From positions 4,340,976 to 4,404,975 of the forward strand of contig RPFO01000312.1 of the NCBI GenBank assembly GCA_009746045.1: a stretch of DNA of 64,000 nucleotides. The letters run 5' to 3'. Below are positions 1 through 11,262 of this stretch, piece by piece; within the stretch, counting starts at the first letter, position 1, and the number at the start of each line of letters is the position of its first letter. Under the pieces are notes generated by a model. That model was not told where the DNA came from. It did not search any database and was given only the letters and a program-made list of their open reading frames with translations. The DNA comes from Mesostigma viride. Taxonomy: Eukaryota > Streptophyta > Mesostigmatophyceae > Mesostigmatales > Mesostigmataceae. A program made the position numbers and the translations under genes.

Positions 1-359
1 ACACCGTTGCATCGTGGCATCGTGCCACCGTGCCACCGTGGCACCGTGGCACCGTTGCACCGTTGCACCGTTGCACCTCAAATTGCATATAAACACACAC
101 CTTTGCACATGCAATTGTTATCCATGGGTTTTATGTAGGTGGATGGGTCATGCAAGGGTTGCCCAGATGCTCATGACACCGTGCCACCGTGGCGCCGTTG
201 CACCGTTGCACCGTTGCACCGTTGCACCGTTGCACCGTTGCACCGTTGCACCTCAAATTGCATATAAACACACACCTTTGCACATAATGGTTATCCATTG
301 GGATTTATCAAGGGTAATGGGTCATGCAAGGGTTACCTAGACATGCTCATGACACCGTT
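1..359. repeat. Octamer minisatellite with about 170 bp higher-order units
   Basis: Runs of the octamers CACCGTTG and CACCGTGG alternate with a conserved stretch containing TGCATATAAACACACAC and GGGTCATGCAAGGGTT. Two units are seen here (about 1-177 and 178-359). A third resumes at 1004 after the LINE-T insertion. Its sequence continues directly from 359 to 1015, so this array is the older layer. The same octamer appears in reverse complement at 4650-4980. No coding potential; open frames here are translations of the repeat. Confidence 0.85.
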
Positions 360-360
360 C

Positions 361-579
361 TCCCCTGAGGATAAGCAGCGGTTCCTCTCTCGTCGCAAGC
401 GGTTGCACGACCTCACCTGGACGCTGGATGACGACCTAACCCCCGCTCAGCAACAGCAGCGACGCGACCTGTGGCCGGAATACCTCCGCCATAAGCAGGA
501 CCCCCAGAAGCCCAAGGTGTACTGGAGGGGCGGGGACCTGATGATCAACCACAAGATGTGGACGCCCCCAGCGGGCTAG
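361..579 (+). pseudogene. LINE-T ORF1 protein, C-terminal fragment
   Basis: 72 codons to a TAG, reading SPEDKQRFLSRRKRL then LDDDLTPAQQQQRRDLWP and a YWRGG motif. A basic helix, a DDLTPAQ turn and a [Y/W]RG motif near the end are the usual C-terminus of LINE ORF1 proteins with an RRM-like fold. The start is lost through 5' truncation. A homologous segment (RRRKRLEKTPFTVDDDLT) occurs at 62761-62925. Function by family: RNA binding and chaperoning of the LINE particle. Confidence 0.7.
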
Positions 580-940
580 AATAGCAATAGCCCTAGCTTG
601 TAACCATTGGAGTCACTGTCGCTAAGGCAGCCATGCCTAGAATGTTTGCCTAGCTGTGCCAACAAACCTAGTCACGTGCCGCCAACGCACGGTACACAAC
701 CAGCCATAGCCTTAGCCTAGTTCTAGTACAGCCATGCTACGCCCTGGCTATGTTCAGATTACTTGCCCACGCTCCTTGCTATGACATGCTCACATGGGTC
801 TTATTGCACCCACAGTTTGCCGGATCGTTAGCCTGTCCTTTTAGCTAGCCGCGCCCGATTGCAGCTGTGGCATGCCTTTGGCATGAAGGAGACTGGGGGT
901 CTCTGCCCTTTCTCCTGTAGTGCACACACAGGGATTAAAA

Positions 941-977
941 GCACTTCGGTGCTCCGTGACTCCCCAACGGGAGCACG
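941..977 (+). promoter_or_regulatory. 3' terminal double hairpin of LINE-T RNA
   Basis: GCAC-TTCG-GTGC (941-952) is a perfect four-pair stem closed by a UUCG tetraloop. Two bases later, 955-977 folds as CGTG / A bulge / CTCCC / CAAC loop / GGGAG / CACG. Both hairpins lie directly before the TTAA tail and recur at 9091-9127. By analogy with other LINEs, a 3' hairpin may be what the reverse transcriptase recognises; this role is inferred. Confidence 0.5.
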
Positions 978-1003
978 AGTTTAATTAATTAATTAATTAA
1001 TTA

Positions 1004-1300
1004 ATGACACCGTTGCATCGTGGCATCGTGCCACCGTGCCACCGTGGCACCGTGGCACCGTGGCACCGTGGCACCGTTGCACCGTTGCACCGTTGCACCG
1101 TTGCACCTCAAGTTGCATATAAACACACACAGGTCTTTCCGTTTTTCCGCGTTTTCCGCGGCCCGGCACTGAACGCAAATGGTTTTCACCTTTGCGGAGT
1201 GCCTGATCAGAACACACCTTTGCACATGCAATTGTTATCCATGGAGCCACCATGCCATGCACCGTGCCACCGTGCCACCTCCACAACGGTATGAAAGTGC
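1004..1300. repeat. Minisatellite array, third unit
   Basis: Continuation of the array at 1-359 after the LINE-T insertion: CACCGTGG/CACCGTTG octamers to about 1105, then the conserved TGCATATAAACACACAC stretch. It is interrupted by about 80 bp of unrelated sequence (roughly 1130-1210, containing CGGCCCGGCACTGAACGC) before the unit resumes. No gene. Confidence 0.75.
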
Positions 1301-1570
1301 CAAAAAATGCCCTTATAAGCCCTACATGGAGCAAATTGAGTCCAAACATGCTAGATATTGGTAGGCAGCATGTCCAGGACACCAGTAGAAGGAATTTGAC
1401 TTTCCAGAATTTTCCGACATCGGTTGGTCTATTTTTGGCATGTCTATTTTTAGCAACTTTCCAGATTTTAATATAAACAAATACCATTTAGTATGCAAAT
1501 AAAGAGCTCCTGGCCTGGCTATTTGCAGGTAGGCTAATGCTCATGTCTACCAACTGTGCACCAGGTCCCA
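1301..1570. other. No gene recognised
   Basis: AT-rich sequence between two repeat blocks. Short open frames only; no motif recognised. Confidence 0.5.
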
Positions 1571-1574
1571 TGGT

Positions 1575-2105
1575 CATCTGACCTCATTTGGTGACAAACT
1601 GCCACCAAATGCTAGCAAAAATGCACTGTTTCACCATGTGCATCTCATTGCAGTTTCCATAGAAGGTGTGTTCAGTCGAGGCTGGAAATTCGCAATCACA
1701 TTGCACATCATAAATGTAGACATGGCACAAAAAATCAGGTCCATCGTACTGTATTTGGTAACAAAATGCCACCAAATGCTAGCAAAAATGTGCGTTTTTC
1801 GCGTTTTTAGACACATTTCATGACAGTTTTCATACAAGATGTGCTCAGTTGGGGCTGGAAACTTGCAAGCATGTTAAATATCATCATTGTAGACATTGCA
1901 CAAAAATTCAGGTCCGTTGTACTTCATTCATTGACAGCTCGCTACCAAATGTGAGAAAAAATGTGCGATTTTTGCATTTCCGCCACATTTCTTGCGGTTT
2001 CCCATGCCAGGTGTGCTCAGTTGAGGCTGAAAACAAGCGCGCATGTTAATCATCATCATTTCAGACATTGCACAAAACTTAATTCAGGTCCATCAAGTGT
2101 CATTG
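1575..2105 (+). repeat. Degenerate tandem repeat, three units of about 175 bp
   Basis: Three diverged units (near 1575, 1750 and 1925) share CCAAATG(CTAGC)AAAAATG, a GTGTGCTCAGTTGAGGCTGGAAA-like stretch and GACATTGCACAAAA. The words GGTnACAAA, CCAAATGCTAGCA and GTTTTTC also occur, in reverse complement, in the tandem block at 3640-4420. The two blocks are therefore probably one family in opposite orientation. Non-coding. Confidence 0.7.
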
Positions 2106-2845
2106 GGTTCACTGGTCCATGCAACACCTGCCACTTTCCAGCTAATCACTCAACCTTGGATGCAAAGTTCTCTTGTAACGGTATGGCCAACTCCCACCAA
2201 CTGTGTTGCTAACTGTTCAGACCTTGCACAGATAATATAACACAACTTTTGTGACACATAGACAAAGATATATGAATATGAACAGTGGCTAGACATGGCT
2301 GTATATATGTGCATGTGGCCATGCTCAGGCAATTTTCAAGTAGGGGCTTGTTAGACATAAGAACTGCCAGCTGTCACGTTGGCTAGCATGATCAGTTCAA
2401 ACCCACAGCATGCACGGTAGTCGCAAACTCAGCTTGGCAATGTAATAATCTAATCATGCCAGGCATCTTGGCGGTCGGCATGGCTGCGATGTGTTTTGTG
2501 CGCCTTGATTCGGTAGCAGCACATCCCTTGGCAACCGGCCCGCCTGACTAAGGTGCAGGCAGAGGGGCAGGCGAACAGCCGTTTATAATTGCACACATGC
2601 TTGCCGCTGGTACGCTAGTTTGCGTGTATCTTTGCATGGCCATGTTTTGGCAGGCCTGGACAGATATGTTCAAATATGGTCGCATGCGTGCATGCACGCA
2701 TGCATGAATGGGGTTACGCATGTTGCCAGCCACATATAGGTAGGCACGTGGGAACGCTCGCAAGCTGACGACACTACCAGGGGTAAGTTCAGGCTGCATG
2801 GTCTGGACCTGGAAGACACACAGGAGGCAGGCAGCCTTGGATGGT
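2106..2845. other. No gene recognised
   Basis: 740 bp of mixed composition, with no repeat unit or coding frame I can support. It leads into the purine-rich GGGA run at 2849. Confidence 0.5.
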
Positions 2846-2848
2846 GTG

Positions 2849-3305
<457 letters not shown>

Positions 3306-3639
3306 AAGGTGTGCTTTTTATTATGATGATTAGCTAAGTTACGTGTGTGTTGTTGATGTACATGTTGACGTTGTATCATGGGCGTGTGCCCGTAAGTCTG
3401 CCTTCCTGCAATATCACATAATATATCATCTAGATTTGTTGTTGGGAACCTGACTATATATCCCAAACTGGAATGGTTGACATTCAACTATGGGATGAAA
3501 CCCACGAAAAACAATTACTAGGAACTGCCATTTTTGTGCTATGTTTGCTAGCATCTGTCACCTATTTGTCGTGCAAACAGTCTGAATTTCTTGTGGGCAG
3601 TTAGCATAGATGTTTTTATGAGCTGTGCAAATTTCTAGG

Positions 3640-4420
3640 CTTGACTGAGTTCATTGATATAGGCACCCATGTGTTGGAACCCTTGGAAAACCAAGAAAAA
3701 CTGCATTTTGGGGGTATTTATGCTAGCATTTGTCACCTATTTGTCATCCAACCAGCCTGAAACTTTGTGGGCATGCTGCATGGGATGTGTTTAGAACATG
3801 TGCAAAGTTCCAGCTCCAACTGAGTTCATTTGGAGTCTTTATATATGCATATGTGTGATAAAACCCTTGAAAAACCATGAAAAACTGCATTTTGGGGGTA
3901 TTTATGCTAGCATTTGTCACCTATTTGTCATCCAGCCAGCCTGAAACTTTGTGGGCATGCTGCATGGGATGTGTTTAGAACATGTGCAAAGTTCCAGCTC
4001 CAACTGAGTTCATTTGGAGTCATTATTTATGCATATGTGTGATAAAACCCTTGAAAAACCATGAAAAACTGCATTTTGGGGGTATTTATGCTAGCATTTG
4101 TCACCTATTTGTCATCCAACCAGCCTGCAACTTTGTGGGCATGCTGCATGAGATGTGTTTACAAGATGTGCAAAGTCCCAGGCCCAACTGACTTCATTTG
4201 GAGTCATTATGTATGCATATGTGTGATAAAACCCTTGAAAAACCATGAAAAACTGCATTTTTGGGGTATTTATGCTAGCATTTGTCACCTATTTGTCATC
4301 CAACCAGCCTGCAACTTTGTGGGCATGCTGCATGGGATGTGTTTACAAGATGTGCAAAGTCCCAGGCCCAACTGACTTCATTTGGAGTCTTTATATATGC
4401 ATACATGCCAGAAAGTGCTG
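3640..4420 (-). repeat. Tandem repeat, four units of about 186 bp
   Basis: Units begin near 3674, 3855, 4041 and 4227. They share AAACCCTTGAAAAACC, TATTTATGCTAGCATTTG, CACCTATTTGTCATCCA and a GTGGGCATGCTGCATGGGAT stretch. They are well conserved to each other and related in reverse complement to the 1575-2105 block. A diverged half unit continues to about 4480. Non-coding. Confidence 0.85.
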
Positions 4421-4649
4421 AAAATACGGTATTTTTTGCTAGCAAATGTCATCATGTTACCATGCTGCCGACTCCCAGAAATTTTTTTGACCACATGGCA
4501 TCATAAGATATCTGATAAGGAACCTTGGTGCCAAATTTGAGGTCAAACTGACCATTATTCCTTCTCCAAATAATTTCCAGGGGAAGAAAATGGGTTTTCG
4601 GACAATGGAATGGGTTTGTGTGTGTCAAGACATGTCACGGCACCGGCAC
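4421..4649. other. No gene recognised
   Basis: Transition from the 186 bp repeat to the inverted minisatellite. One TGCTAGCAAATGTCATC stretch is a decayed piece of the repeat family. Confidence 0.4.
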
Positions 4650-4980
4650 GGTGGCACGGTGGCACAGTGGCATCCCACGTTGGGCAGTGCTTGTGGGCAA
4701 TATAACATTAGTATTGGACGTTATGTTACCTCGTGACACCATACAGCATCATAAAATGGTAGTTTTATGGTGCAACGGTGCAACGGTGCAACGGTGCAAC
4801 GGTGGCACAGTGGCACCCCACTTTAGGCAGTGCTTGTGGACATTATAACATTAGTATTGGACGTTAGGTTACCTCGTGACACCATACAAAATCATAAAAT
4901 GGTAGTTTTATGGTGCAACGGTGCAACGGTGCAACGGTGCAACGGTGCAACGGTGCAACGGTGCAACGGTGCAACGGTGT
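4650..4980. repeat. Inverted octamer minisatellite, 143 bp higher-order units
   Basis: CAACGGTG octamers, the reverse complement of the CACCGTTG array at 1-1105, interleaved with two copies of a unit containing ATAACATTAGTATTGGACGT and ACCTCGTGACACCATACA (near 4684 and 4827). Orientation is opposite to the left-hand array. Confidence 0.85.
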
Positions 4981-5425
4981 CAAAACATGATGAGACACTT
5001 ACCTCCTAGCTTTGGACCTAAGGGAGGTACAAAATAACAAAGTTGAAAAAAAGTCAAATTGTACTAGTGCTGGAGTACAATTCCAGGTGTGCTTAGGGAT
5101 TGCCAGCTGCTAGTCATCCAAGCAGTTTGGGCATTGGTCCTCACTCACTTGCTGGACACAGCCCTATCAACTACCAAGGCCTGGTGAAGCTCATGTCCTC
5201 TCCCATTATGTGTCCCCAGGTCACACTGGGTCTGAACAAACTTGGGGGAGGATTGGATCTCCAAGTAATGCGTGGAACCTGTCAATGACCTGCCTCCTGC
5301 ACGGCGTCTACTCAAGCTCAAGTTTGTCATCAAGATGAAGGAGGTGGACGGGGTCAAGGTGCCACATGTAAGGCCAGTGCTGAATGAGTTCAAGGGTACT
5401 GGTGAGTGCACTTCTGAGGAGTTGT

Positions 5426-7634
5426 TGTCCAAAAGCCTGCAAAAAGTCCTAAATTTAGGACGCTGGGGAATGCGTATTTAATCATGTAAACAGTAACATT
5501 TGACCCTGCCATTTGTGCCACTGAGAAATAATATAGTTTTTTAATTTCTATCAAAGACCTAGGTTCGAATAACGACGTTTAGTACCAAAACTGGCCCTGC
5601 CCCATGGGAGACCTCGAACGAAAAAAATGGCCCAAAATTGAAACTAGGACTTTTTAGGACCACCATGTATATCACCCATCACCACGCCACCCACACAGTC
5701 CCATGAGCTTCTAACCAATCCTCAGGGCCCCACGGGACCCTACGCGGCCTTGGGGAGGTGGGGCAGCGTATAACAAGGCCGTACCGTGCTGTGGCTGCAC
5801 GTATATATACGCGTGCCTAACGGTGTCACAGATGGGGCAGATCATGCAATATAAGGTTGTATGGTTGCTGAGGTTGCCTGGCTTGAACATGACCCACCCC
5901 TTACGGCAAACTCTCTCCAAGCATATACCATAGCTTGTTTAACGTCACGGGCATGCTGGCCACCACCCAGGAAGGAGAGGACACCACATTTGTATGGCAA
6001 CTTACACAGGATAGCAGCCAGATGAAGTTGTTAAAGGGCACTGTCCAACATGCCACACTTTGCATGCATTCTAGGGGGGGGGGGAGCTGTAAAAGCATCA
6101 CATATAGGCAGCATAAGAACAGCTAGAACAACTGCAAGCAATGGGCCCATGGCTGATAATGAACGCAACCGTAACATAGCTGGGAAGCATGCGTAACTTG
6201 GCAGCAGCGAACAAGGAAGCTTGCGACGATAGAAGGTACATGCCGTAAACCAACTACGTAAGCCATGTACATGCACAGAAACTGTCCTGTCTTTCAGGCA
6301 TAGCCGGCTGACACTTACTGCTACGACTACGCTACCCCTTACACCTAACCACAGAGAGAACCCGGCACAAACCTGCTTGTTACGTCGCCACGTCCAGGTG
6401 GATGCATTAAGAATCGCGGATATCCGCAGCCAGCCAGCTTTCCGGCACAAGAACGCAGCCAAACTTACAAAATGGTTCGAAAGTAACGTAAGACACGCCG
6501 GAGCATTGTTCTAGGCCCAAGAGAGATCAAAAGACAAGTCCTGTCACGTGCGCTCGCTACCCAGCCTTGACGTTCTGTAAAATGGTCGACAGTAAACTTC
6601 GGGCAAGAACACCCAGGCCCGGGCGCTCCCTTGTCAGATATACCGTTTCCAAACTCTATACTACGATTAAAATCAAGCGCAAAAACTGCCTGGCCTGCTG
6701 CGGGCAACGTTTCCTCACGCACTGACATGTTTGTGCTCAAAATCGACCGTCCGGGCGCAGGCGATCTGTGACCTACTCATGTTGAGCAGCCGTGCTACAC
6801 ATGCAAACGCAAAAAATTTCGTAACCAAATTAAGACCCTTTAAGCATAAGTACCGAGCTTTCGTTCTTGCTACTGGGCGCCCAAAACGATAAGCTCACGT
6901 GAAAATGCCGCCCATATTTGTCAGGTCGCCATATCCGCCGCACATCATTCCCGCACCCACTTTTTTGGCCCAAAATCTCTGTATTTTTGGTCGAGGTACG
7001 TACATTCCCGCGCATCTACCCGGTACCCGGTACGGAATCCGGGTACGATGTACCGGTATCACGGGTAGAGTACCGTAGTGGCCCCAATATCTGTACGCGT
7101 AATTATCGTACGAATACTTTTAGGAATTTTTGTTACGTGTACGAGAACTTTTGGGAATTATTTTTACTGTACGTACGTATAATGTCAGGGTATATTCAAG
7201 GGTGCGCGAGTAGTAGGGAAAATGCCAGCGGGCGGGTATATTGTGATGGTGTATGGGATAAATAAAAAATGCACAGTTTACCTCTGAGTCATGTCTCAAC
7301 GCAGATCAAACGAAGTTTGCGCGCGAAAACTCCCTCCGGGCGCCGCGCCACGGGTAGCTAGGCTTTAAGGTCTGCGCCGCGCTGCGCTGGTGGTACCTAA
7401 TTTTGAGGTGTACGAGGCCCGGAAGAGGGTTTTTTTGGGCCTGTACGAGGTCGATTCGTACATAATTACGCGTACAGATATTGGGACCACTACGGTACAT
7501 CTTGGAGGTCACGGTCCACTAGGGGTATGGACCATATAGTGACCCCCCCTGCCCAGTACCTCAGTTATAGTGACCTTAGGACTTTTTAGGACGAAGTCCT
7601 AAATTTAGGACGGCCGGCTGATTAACATTGTCGG
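5426..7634. mobile_element. Unclassified 2.2 kb insertion with terminal 16 bp palindromes
   Basis: It separates codons that are adjacent in the homologous pol of element D (GEEL before it, YTPG after it), so it is an insertion. The palindrome GTCCTAAATTTAGGAC lies near each end (5447-5462 and about 7597-7612). The word AGGACTTTTTAGGAC also occurs twice, near 5647 and 7580. No large coding frame. Exact ends and the target duplication are ambiguous, so the superfamily is unknown. It contains a smaller TIR element at 7071-7497. Confidence 0.55.
7071..7497. mobile_element. MITE with 43 bp TIRs, TA ends (mariner-like)
   Basis: Left arm 7071-7114 and right arm 7455-7497 are inverted copies with about two mismatches, beginning CCGTAGTGGYCCCAATATC inside flanking TA dinucleotides. 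A TA duplication and short size without a coding frame fit a Tc1/mariner-type MITE. It is nested in the 5426-7634 insertion. The superfamily rests only on the TA flanks. Confidence 0.55.
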
Positions 7635-8216
7635 TATACCCTGGCATGCTGCATGACACTTGGAGGCTGCTGCTGTGTGTATTTCTAGGCCTTCTCAACA
7701 AGGGCTTGGACTATGGCTCAGTGGTGGTAGATTTCAAGAGAGCATTTCTGGAGGGGGATGCAGATGTGGCACAGGAAAAGTGGGAGGGCAAGACGCCTTT
7801 CTATGTCATGGTGCCTAGCTGTATGCCGAAAAGGGACATTCACACTGAGTTCCTGAAAATCCTCATCAAGGGCCTGGAGGGTCTGAGGTCAAGTCCAATA
7901 ATCTGGAGGGAGACACTCAACCGTTTCCTGAAGGAAGATTGCAACTTGAAGGTTTCTCCTGTAGACCCCTGTTTGTTTCTGGGGCAATGGGAAGGCCTAC
8001 CAGTGTATGCTTCGCTGCACGGGGATGACCTGCATCTGCATCAGCTGGCTCCTACGTCGTGGCGGTATGGCTGACGGCGGAGTTCAGATCTTTTGCGTCT
8101 GAGCCCCAAATTCGGTCAGACCACTTGCATTCGATGCGCCTTTCTAAGACGCACTTGCCAGTATAAACGGTTACGGCTGCCACGCAGTATAGACAAAGTT
8201 ACGCACGTGACCAGCT

Positions 8217-8870
8217 ATGACGACTCCCAAAGCAAAACGAGGGCTGGAAAAGGAGCTGGCACAGCTTCCCAGCGCCCAGCCCAACCCTCTCGCCCTCGCC
8301 ATTGTTCAGCCGACAGGCTTACCCGCCAAACCCTCGCCAAGCGCCTCGCCTGAGCCCAAGAAACCCTGCCACGATCGAAAATGGAGCGAGTTCCTCCCCG
8401 GCGACCGACGATTCTCCCTCACCGAGTGGCAAGAGTTGTCGCCGCAGGAATGCATTGAGGTTCTCCAGTTCCTCGAACAGGAGCGGAAGCTCTTCGTGCC
8501 CAGGAAGGGGGCGGCTATCGACTACAATGGAGACATGTCCTGGCTCTATGCTTTGAACGAAGTACAACAACGCCTGATTATCCTGACCAGCCAATTCCAG
8601 ATCCGCCTCGGCGACATCACCAGAACGCTCCGCACCCCAGCCCCCGCACAGCCGGCAGCGCCATCGGCTTCCTCCCTCGGCAAGGATGACATCCGCGCAG
8701 TGCTGGAGGAGCACGTGACCTGGCCGCTGGCCGAGCAGCTGACATCGCTGAACACCACGCTCAACACGGTCGAGGCCCGGGTCTCCAAGGCAGCCATGCC
8801 TAGCTGTGCCAACACACCTAGTCACGTGCCGCCAACGCACGGTACACAACCAGCCATAGCCTTAGCCTAG
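8217..8870 (+). CDS. LINE-T ORF1 N-terminal region fused to 3' UTR-derived codons
   Basis: 217 codons from ATG at 8217. Roughly residues 1-190 look like ORF1: a basic Pro/Ala-rich start, a WSEFLPGDRRFSLTEW segment, then helices with leucine spacing (DDIRAVLEEHVTWPLAEQL, LNTTLNTVEARVS) that suggest a coiled coil. The last 25 or so codons (AAMPSCANTPSHVPP...) come from the 3' untranslated region after the internal deletion and have no ancestral coding meaning. Compare the coil region of LINE-L ORF1 near 55000. Whether it is translated is unknown. Confidence 0.5.
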   Translation: MTTPKAKRGLEKELAQLPSAQPNPLALAIVQPTGLPAKPSPSASPEPKKPCHDRKWSEFLPGDRRFSLTEWQELSPQECIEVLQFLEQERKLFVPRKGAAIDYNGDMSWLYALNEVQQRLIILTSQFQIRLGDITRTLRTPAPAQPAAPSASSLGKDDIRAVLEEHVTWPLAEQLTSLNTTLNTVEARVSKAAMPSCANTPSHVPPTHGTQPAIALA

Positions 8871-9090
8871 TCCTAGTACAGCCATGCTACGCCCTGGCTA
8901 TGTTCAGATTACTTGCCCACGCTCCTTGCTATGATATGCTCACATGGGTCTTATTGCACCCACAGTTTGCCGGATCGTTAGCCTGTCCTTTTCGCTAGCC
9001 GCGCCCGATTGCAGCTGTGGCATGCCTTTGGCATGAAGGAGACTGGGGGTCTCTGCCCTTTCTCCTGTAGTGCACACACAGGGATTAAAA

Positions 9091-9127
9091 GCACTTCGGT
9101 GCTCCGTGACTCCCCAACGGGAGCACG
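9091..9127 (+). promoter_or_regulatory. 3' terminal double hairpin, LINE-T copy 2
   Basis: Same UUCG-capped stem (9091-9102) and bulged stem (9105-9127) as in copy 1 at 941-977, directly before the TTAA tail. Conservation between a truncated and a deleted copy shows that the 3' end travels as a unit. Confidence 0.5.
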
Positions 9128-10046
9128 AGTTTAATTAATTAATTAATTAATTACGTCGTGGCTTAGACAGCTAGTATCCAAGAGGCAAGTTTCCCCTGCC
9201 CAGGTAGGGAGCAATGGCAGGTGGAGAATGAGCCTCTGCTGTTTGTGGGCATGGAGGCCAGACTGGTGAAGAAGGGGGGAGAATGGTGTATGAAGCTGGT
9301 GGGGGGCAATGATTATCAAGAAACTCTCATCAGCAAGCTTCCTCCCGTCATCACACAGGCATTGTGTCCTATGGTCAGGGGCATGCATGGTTGCTTGGGT
9401 GGCAGGTATTTCCAGGTCAGACCTGATGGTCATAGCCAGGTTGCCTGATGATATGCTGGTGGAGCTAGGGTCTGCCAAGGTGGCTGATCAGGTCAGGGCT
9501 TCATCTGGCATTCTGTTGTCTGCAGTGGATTTATCACAACCCATTTGCATGGAGCTGTATGTGGATAGCTCAATGGACAGCAGGCAGGTCTCCAAAGTCA
9601 GGGGCAGGGCTGCAGGGCTCTTTGTGCTCAGACAGGAGGGCCTGGGGAGTTTGGTGAGCTGGTTTAGTCGCCTGCACAAACGGGTGGCTGTCAGCAGTGA
9701 TGTGGCAGAATGCAGGGCTATTTGTGAAGGCATTCACACCAGCCTTTTATCTAAAGGAGTTGCTTCATCAGATGACTTCTAACACTCCTTGGCCACTTCA
9801 GGTAACCACTCTTCTCAAAACAGACTCCATGGGGATGGTGCAATTTGTGCACAGGCAGATGGCCAGAAGCAGGGACTTGGATTATCGATCTCCTTCTTAA
9901 GGAATAATTTGTCCTCCTTGGCTAATATTGAGCATATCCCTGGGGTTGACAATCCTGCTGATGCTTTGACCAAGCTAGTGCAAAAGACAGCAGTGCAATA
10001 CAAGGTTCTTCAGTCTCTGATGGACCCATCTCAGCAAGCTGTCTAG

Positions 10047-10360
10047 AGCTGGTGCCTGGTTGTAGGGCGTTGGAGAGCAGGTTGTTTGGTAGTGTCAGCA
10101 TTGTGCCTGGCATAATACCTGTACTTTAGTCTGTACTAAGGCTCATGGACCATGGTACATTCACTCTGATTTTAATCAGTCAGGATACAGCCAGGTTTTG
10201 GCTGGGGTTCATGCTGTGGACTACACAAGGTTGACAGGTCCATTACAGACCATGTATTCTATTTTAAAAGAAATGTATATTTGTACATACTTCTCTTAAT
10301 TAATGGTCTGGGAACCTAATTATTCGGGGGTTTATAGGGCGGGGTTCGATTCCCTGGTAT
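10047..10360 (+). other. 3' untranslated region of fragment A, with B-box/T-arm motif
   Basis: Non-coding sequence after the pol remnant. It ends near GGTTCGATTCC (10343-10353), a perfect match to the Pol III B-box consensus, within a 22 bp stretch that also occurs in the 3' region of elements D and B. No LTR boundary could be found beyond it. Confidence 0.5.
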
Positions 10361-10999
10361 TATGTTTCTACAAGCTGGCCTGCTCAGGTGTTTTACCTGT
10401 TCAGACTTCCCTAGTTCCCCAGGGCAGGATTTAATTGTTGCCTATGTGTTTCATTTTGTCATTTGTTTGCTGTGGCAATTTATCATCTGACAAGTAGACG
10501 GGCGCCATAAGACGGGCGCCAATACTAACCTGTTGAGAGTATGACGGGGAAACTATTGTAATACGTCTTACTTAATTTGTCGAGTGGTGTATTAATTGCG
10601 ATCATGGATTTATTGTGCTTATATTAAATATGTACTGGGTTTTATGGGATTGGTATCTGGGATTAATGTAACTCACCGCCAGAAGGTCATTGCACTGGAG
10701 GCTCTACCGAGGTGATGGGATTAAATCCTGGAGAAGCTCTCATAGAATATGACCTGTATGTATTTAATTTTGTGTTTCTAATATCTGGTGGTACTCGATC
10801 TGTAATGCCACTTCCATAATAGGTTTTTATCCATTTCTCATGGAATGGTTTCCCCTGTGGCAGATCTGTTTCTTTTCCTATTCCTGATGGGTTAAAAGAA
10901 AGGGCTGGGGGAATGGCATTGGCCATTAAAGATATCTGTTCAAGCTTCAAGCTGGAGTGAAGGACATTTCAAGCTACTTCAAGGGTCCCTGGCAGGGGA
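10361..10999. other. No gene recognised
   Basis: About 640 bp, AT-rich, with a small direct repeat of GACGGGCGCCA at about 10497-10525. No coding frame supported. It may be remaining fragment A sequence. Confidence 0.4.
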
Positions 11000-11160
11000 T
11001 AAGTAAGTAAGTAAGTACTTGCGTGTCATGCGCAAAGGCATGCCACGGAGTACTATGCTAATCTCATTAGAAAAATAATTACACAAAAGTTTAAACAAAT
11101 ATCGTCTGCATCATCCCCCAACCGTTAAGCACTAGATGGGGATGTAATCCTCATCCGAGC
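11000..11160 (-). mobile_element. LINE-G 3' end, copy 1 (5'-truncated)
   Basis: Reverse complement of 25250-25420. Read on the minus strand it gives the last codons GATTACATCCCCATCTAG, about 130 bp of 3' untranslated sequence and a (TACT)n-type tail (11000-11017 on the plus strand). Severe 5' truncation and a tetranucleotide tail suggest a LINE. The upstream junction (11160/11161) abuts GATCTCACTCTG and decamer repeats, as in copy 2. Confidence 0.6.
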
Positions 11161-11175
11161 CAGAGTGAGATCGTA

Positions 11176-11262
11176 CGTTATACGCGTTATACGGTCACGG
11201 TGGAGTATAATGTATAATACGGTATAATGCGGTATAATACGGTATTATACGTTTTCGTACGG
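11176..11262. repeat. GTATAATACG-type decamer repeats
   Basis: Irregular tandem copies of GGTATAATACG and TTATACG variants next to LINE-G copy 1. A similar field lies at 24455-24575 beside copy 2. Confidence 0.6.

Larger units (their letters stand above)
360..1003 (+). mobile_element. LINE-T copy 1, 5'-truncated, (TTAA)n tail
   Basis: Non-LTR insertion flanked by an 11 bp target-site duplication, ATGACACCGTT, at 349-359 and 1004-1014. It keeps the C-terminal end of an ORF1-type protein, a 3' untranslated region of about 400 bp, and a tail of TTAA repeats (981-1003). The 3' region from about 625 is nearly identical to that of the copy at 8064-9151. Truncation at the 5' end, an 11 bp duplication and a simple-repeat tail are the usual products of target-primed reverse transcription. 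Confidence 0.9.
8064..9151 (+). mobile_element. LINE-T copy 2, internally deleted non-autonomous derivative
   Basis: Flanked by an 11 bp target duplication, TACGTCGTGGC, at 8053-8063 and 9152-9162, inside copia fragment A. It has about 150 bp of leader, the N-terminal part of an ORF1, then jumps at about 8790 straight into the 3' untranslated region shared with copy 1 and ends in TTAA repeats (9131-9151). All endonuclease and RT coding is missing. It would depend on an intact LINE-T in trans. The untruncated-looking leader suggests it was copied as a short unit. Confidence 0.8.
5085..10046 (+). pseudogene. Fragment A: copia-type pol remnant (RT and RNase H part)
   Basis: Old, broken LTR-element fossil; the coding parts lie near 5085-5425, 7635-8063 and 9163-10046. 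Recognisable matches to the pol of element D: the VPHVRPVLNE segment, DFKRAFL (RT motif A), YASLHGDDLHL (RT motif C), the MELYVDSSMDSRQ RNase H start, and a C-terminal NPADALTK. The upstream parts (gag, integrase) are absent. It carries two later insertions: an unclassified element (about 5426-7634) and LINE-T copy 2 (8064-9151). It has several further breaks. The family is related to but distinct from B/D and clearly older. Confidence 0.8.

Noticed and set aside
1-359. Telomeric repeat
   Set aside because: CACCGTTG octamers do not resemble TTAGGG or TTTAGGG-type telomere repeats and occur internally in both orientations.
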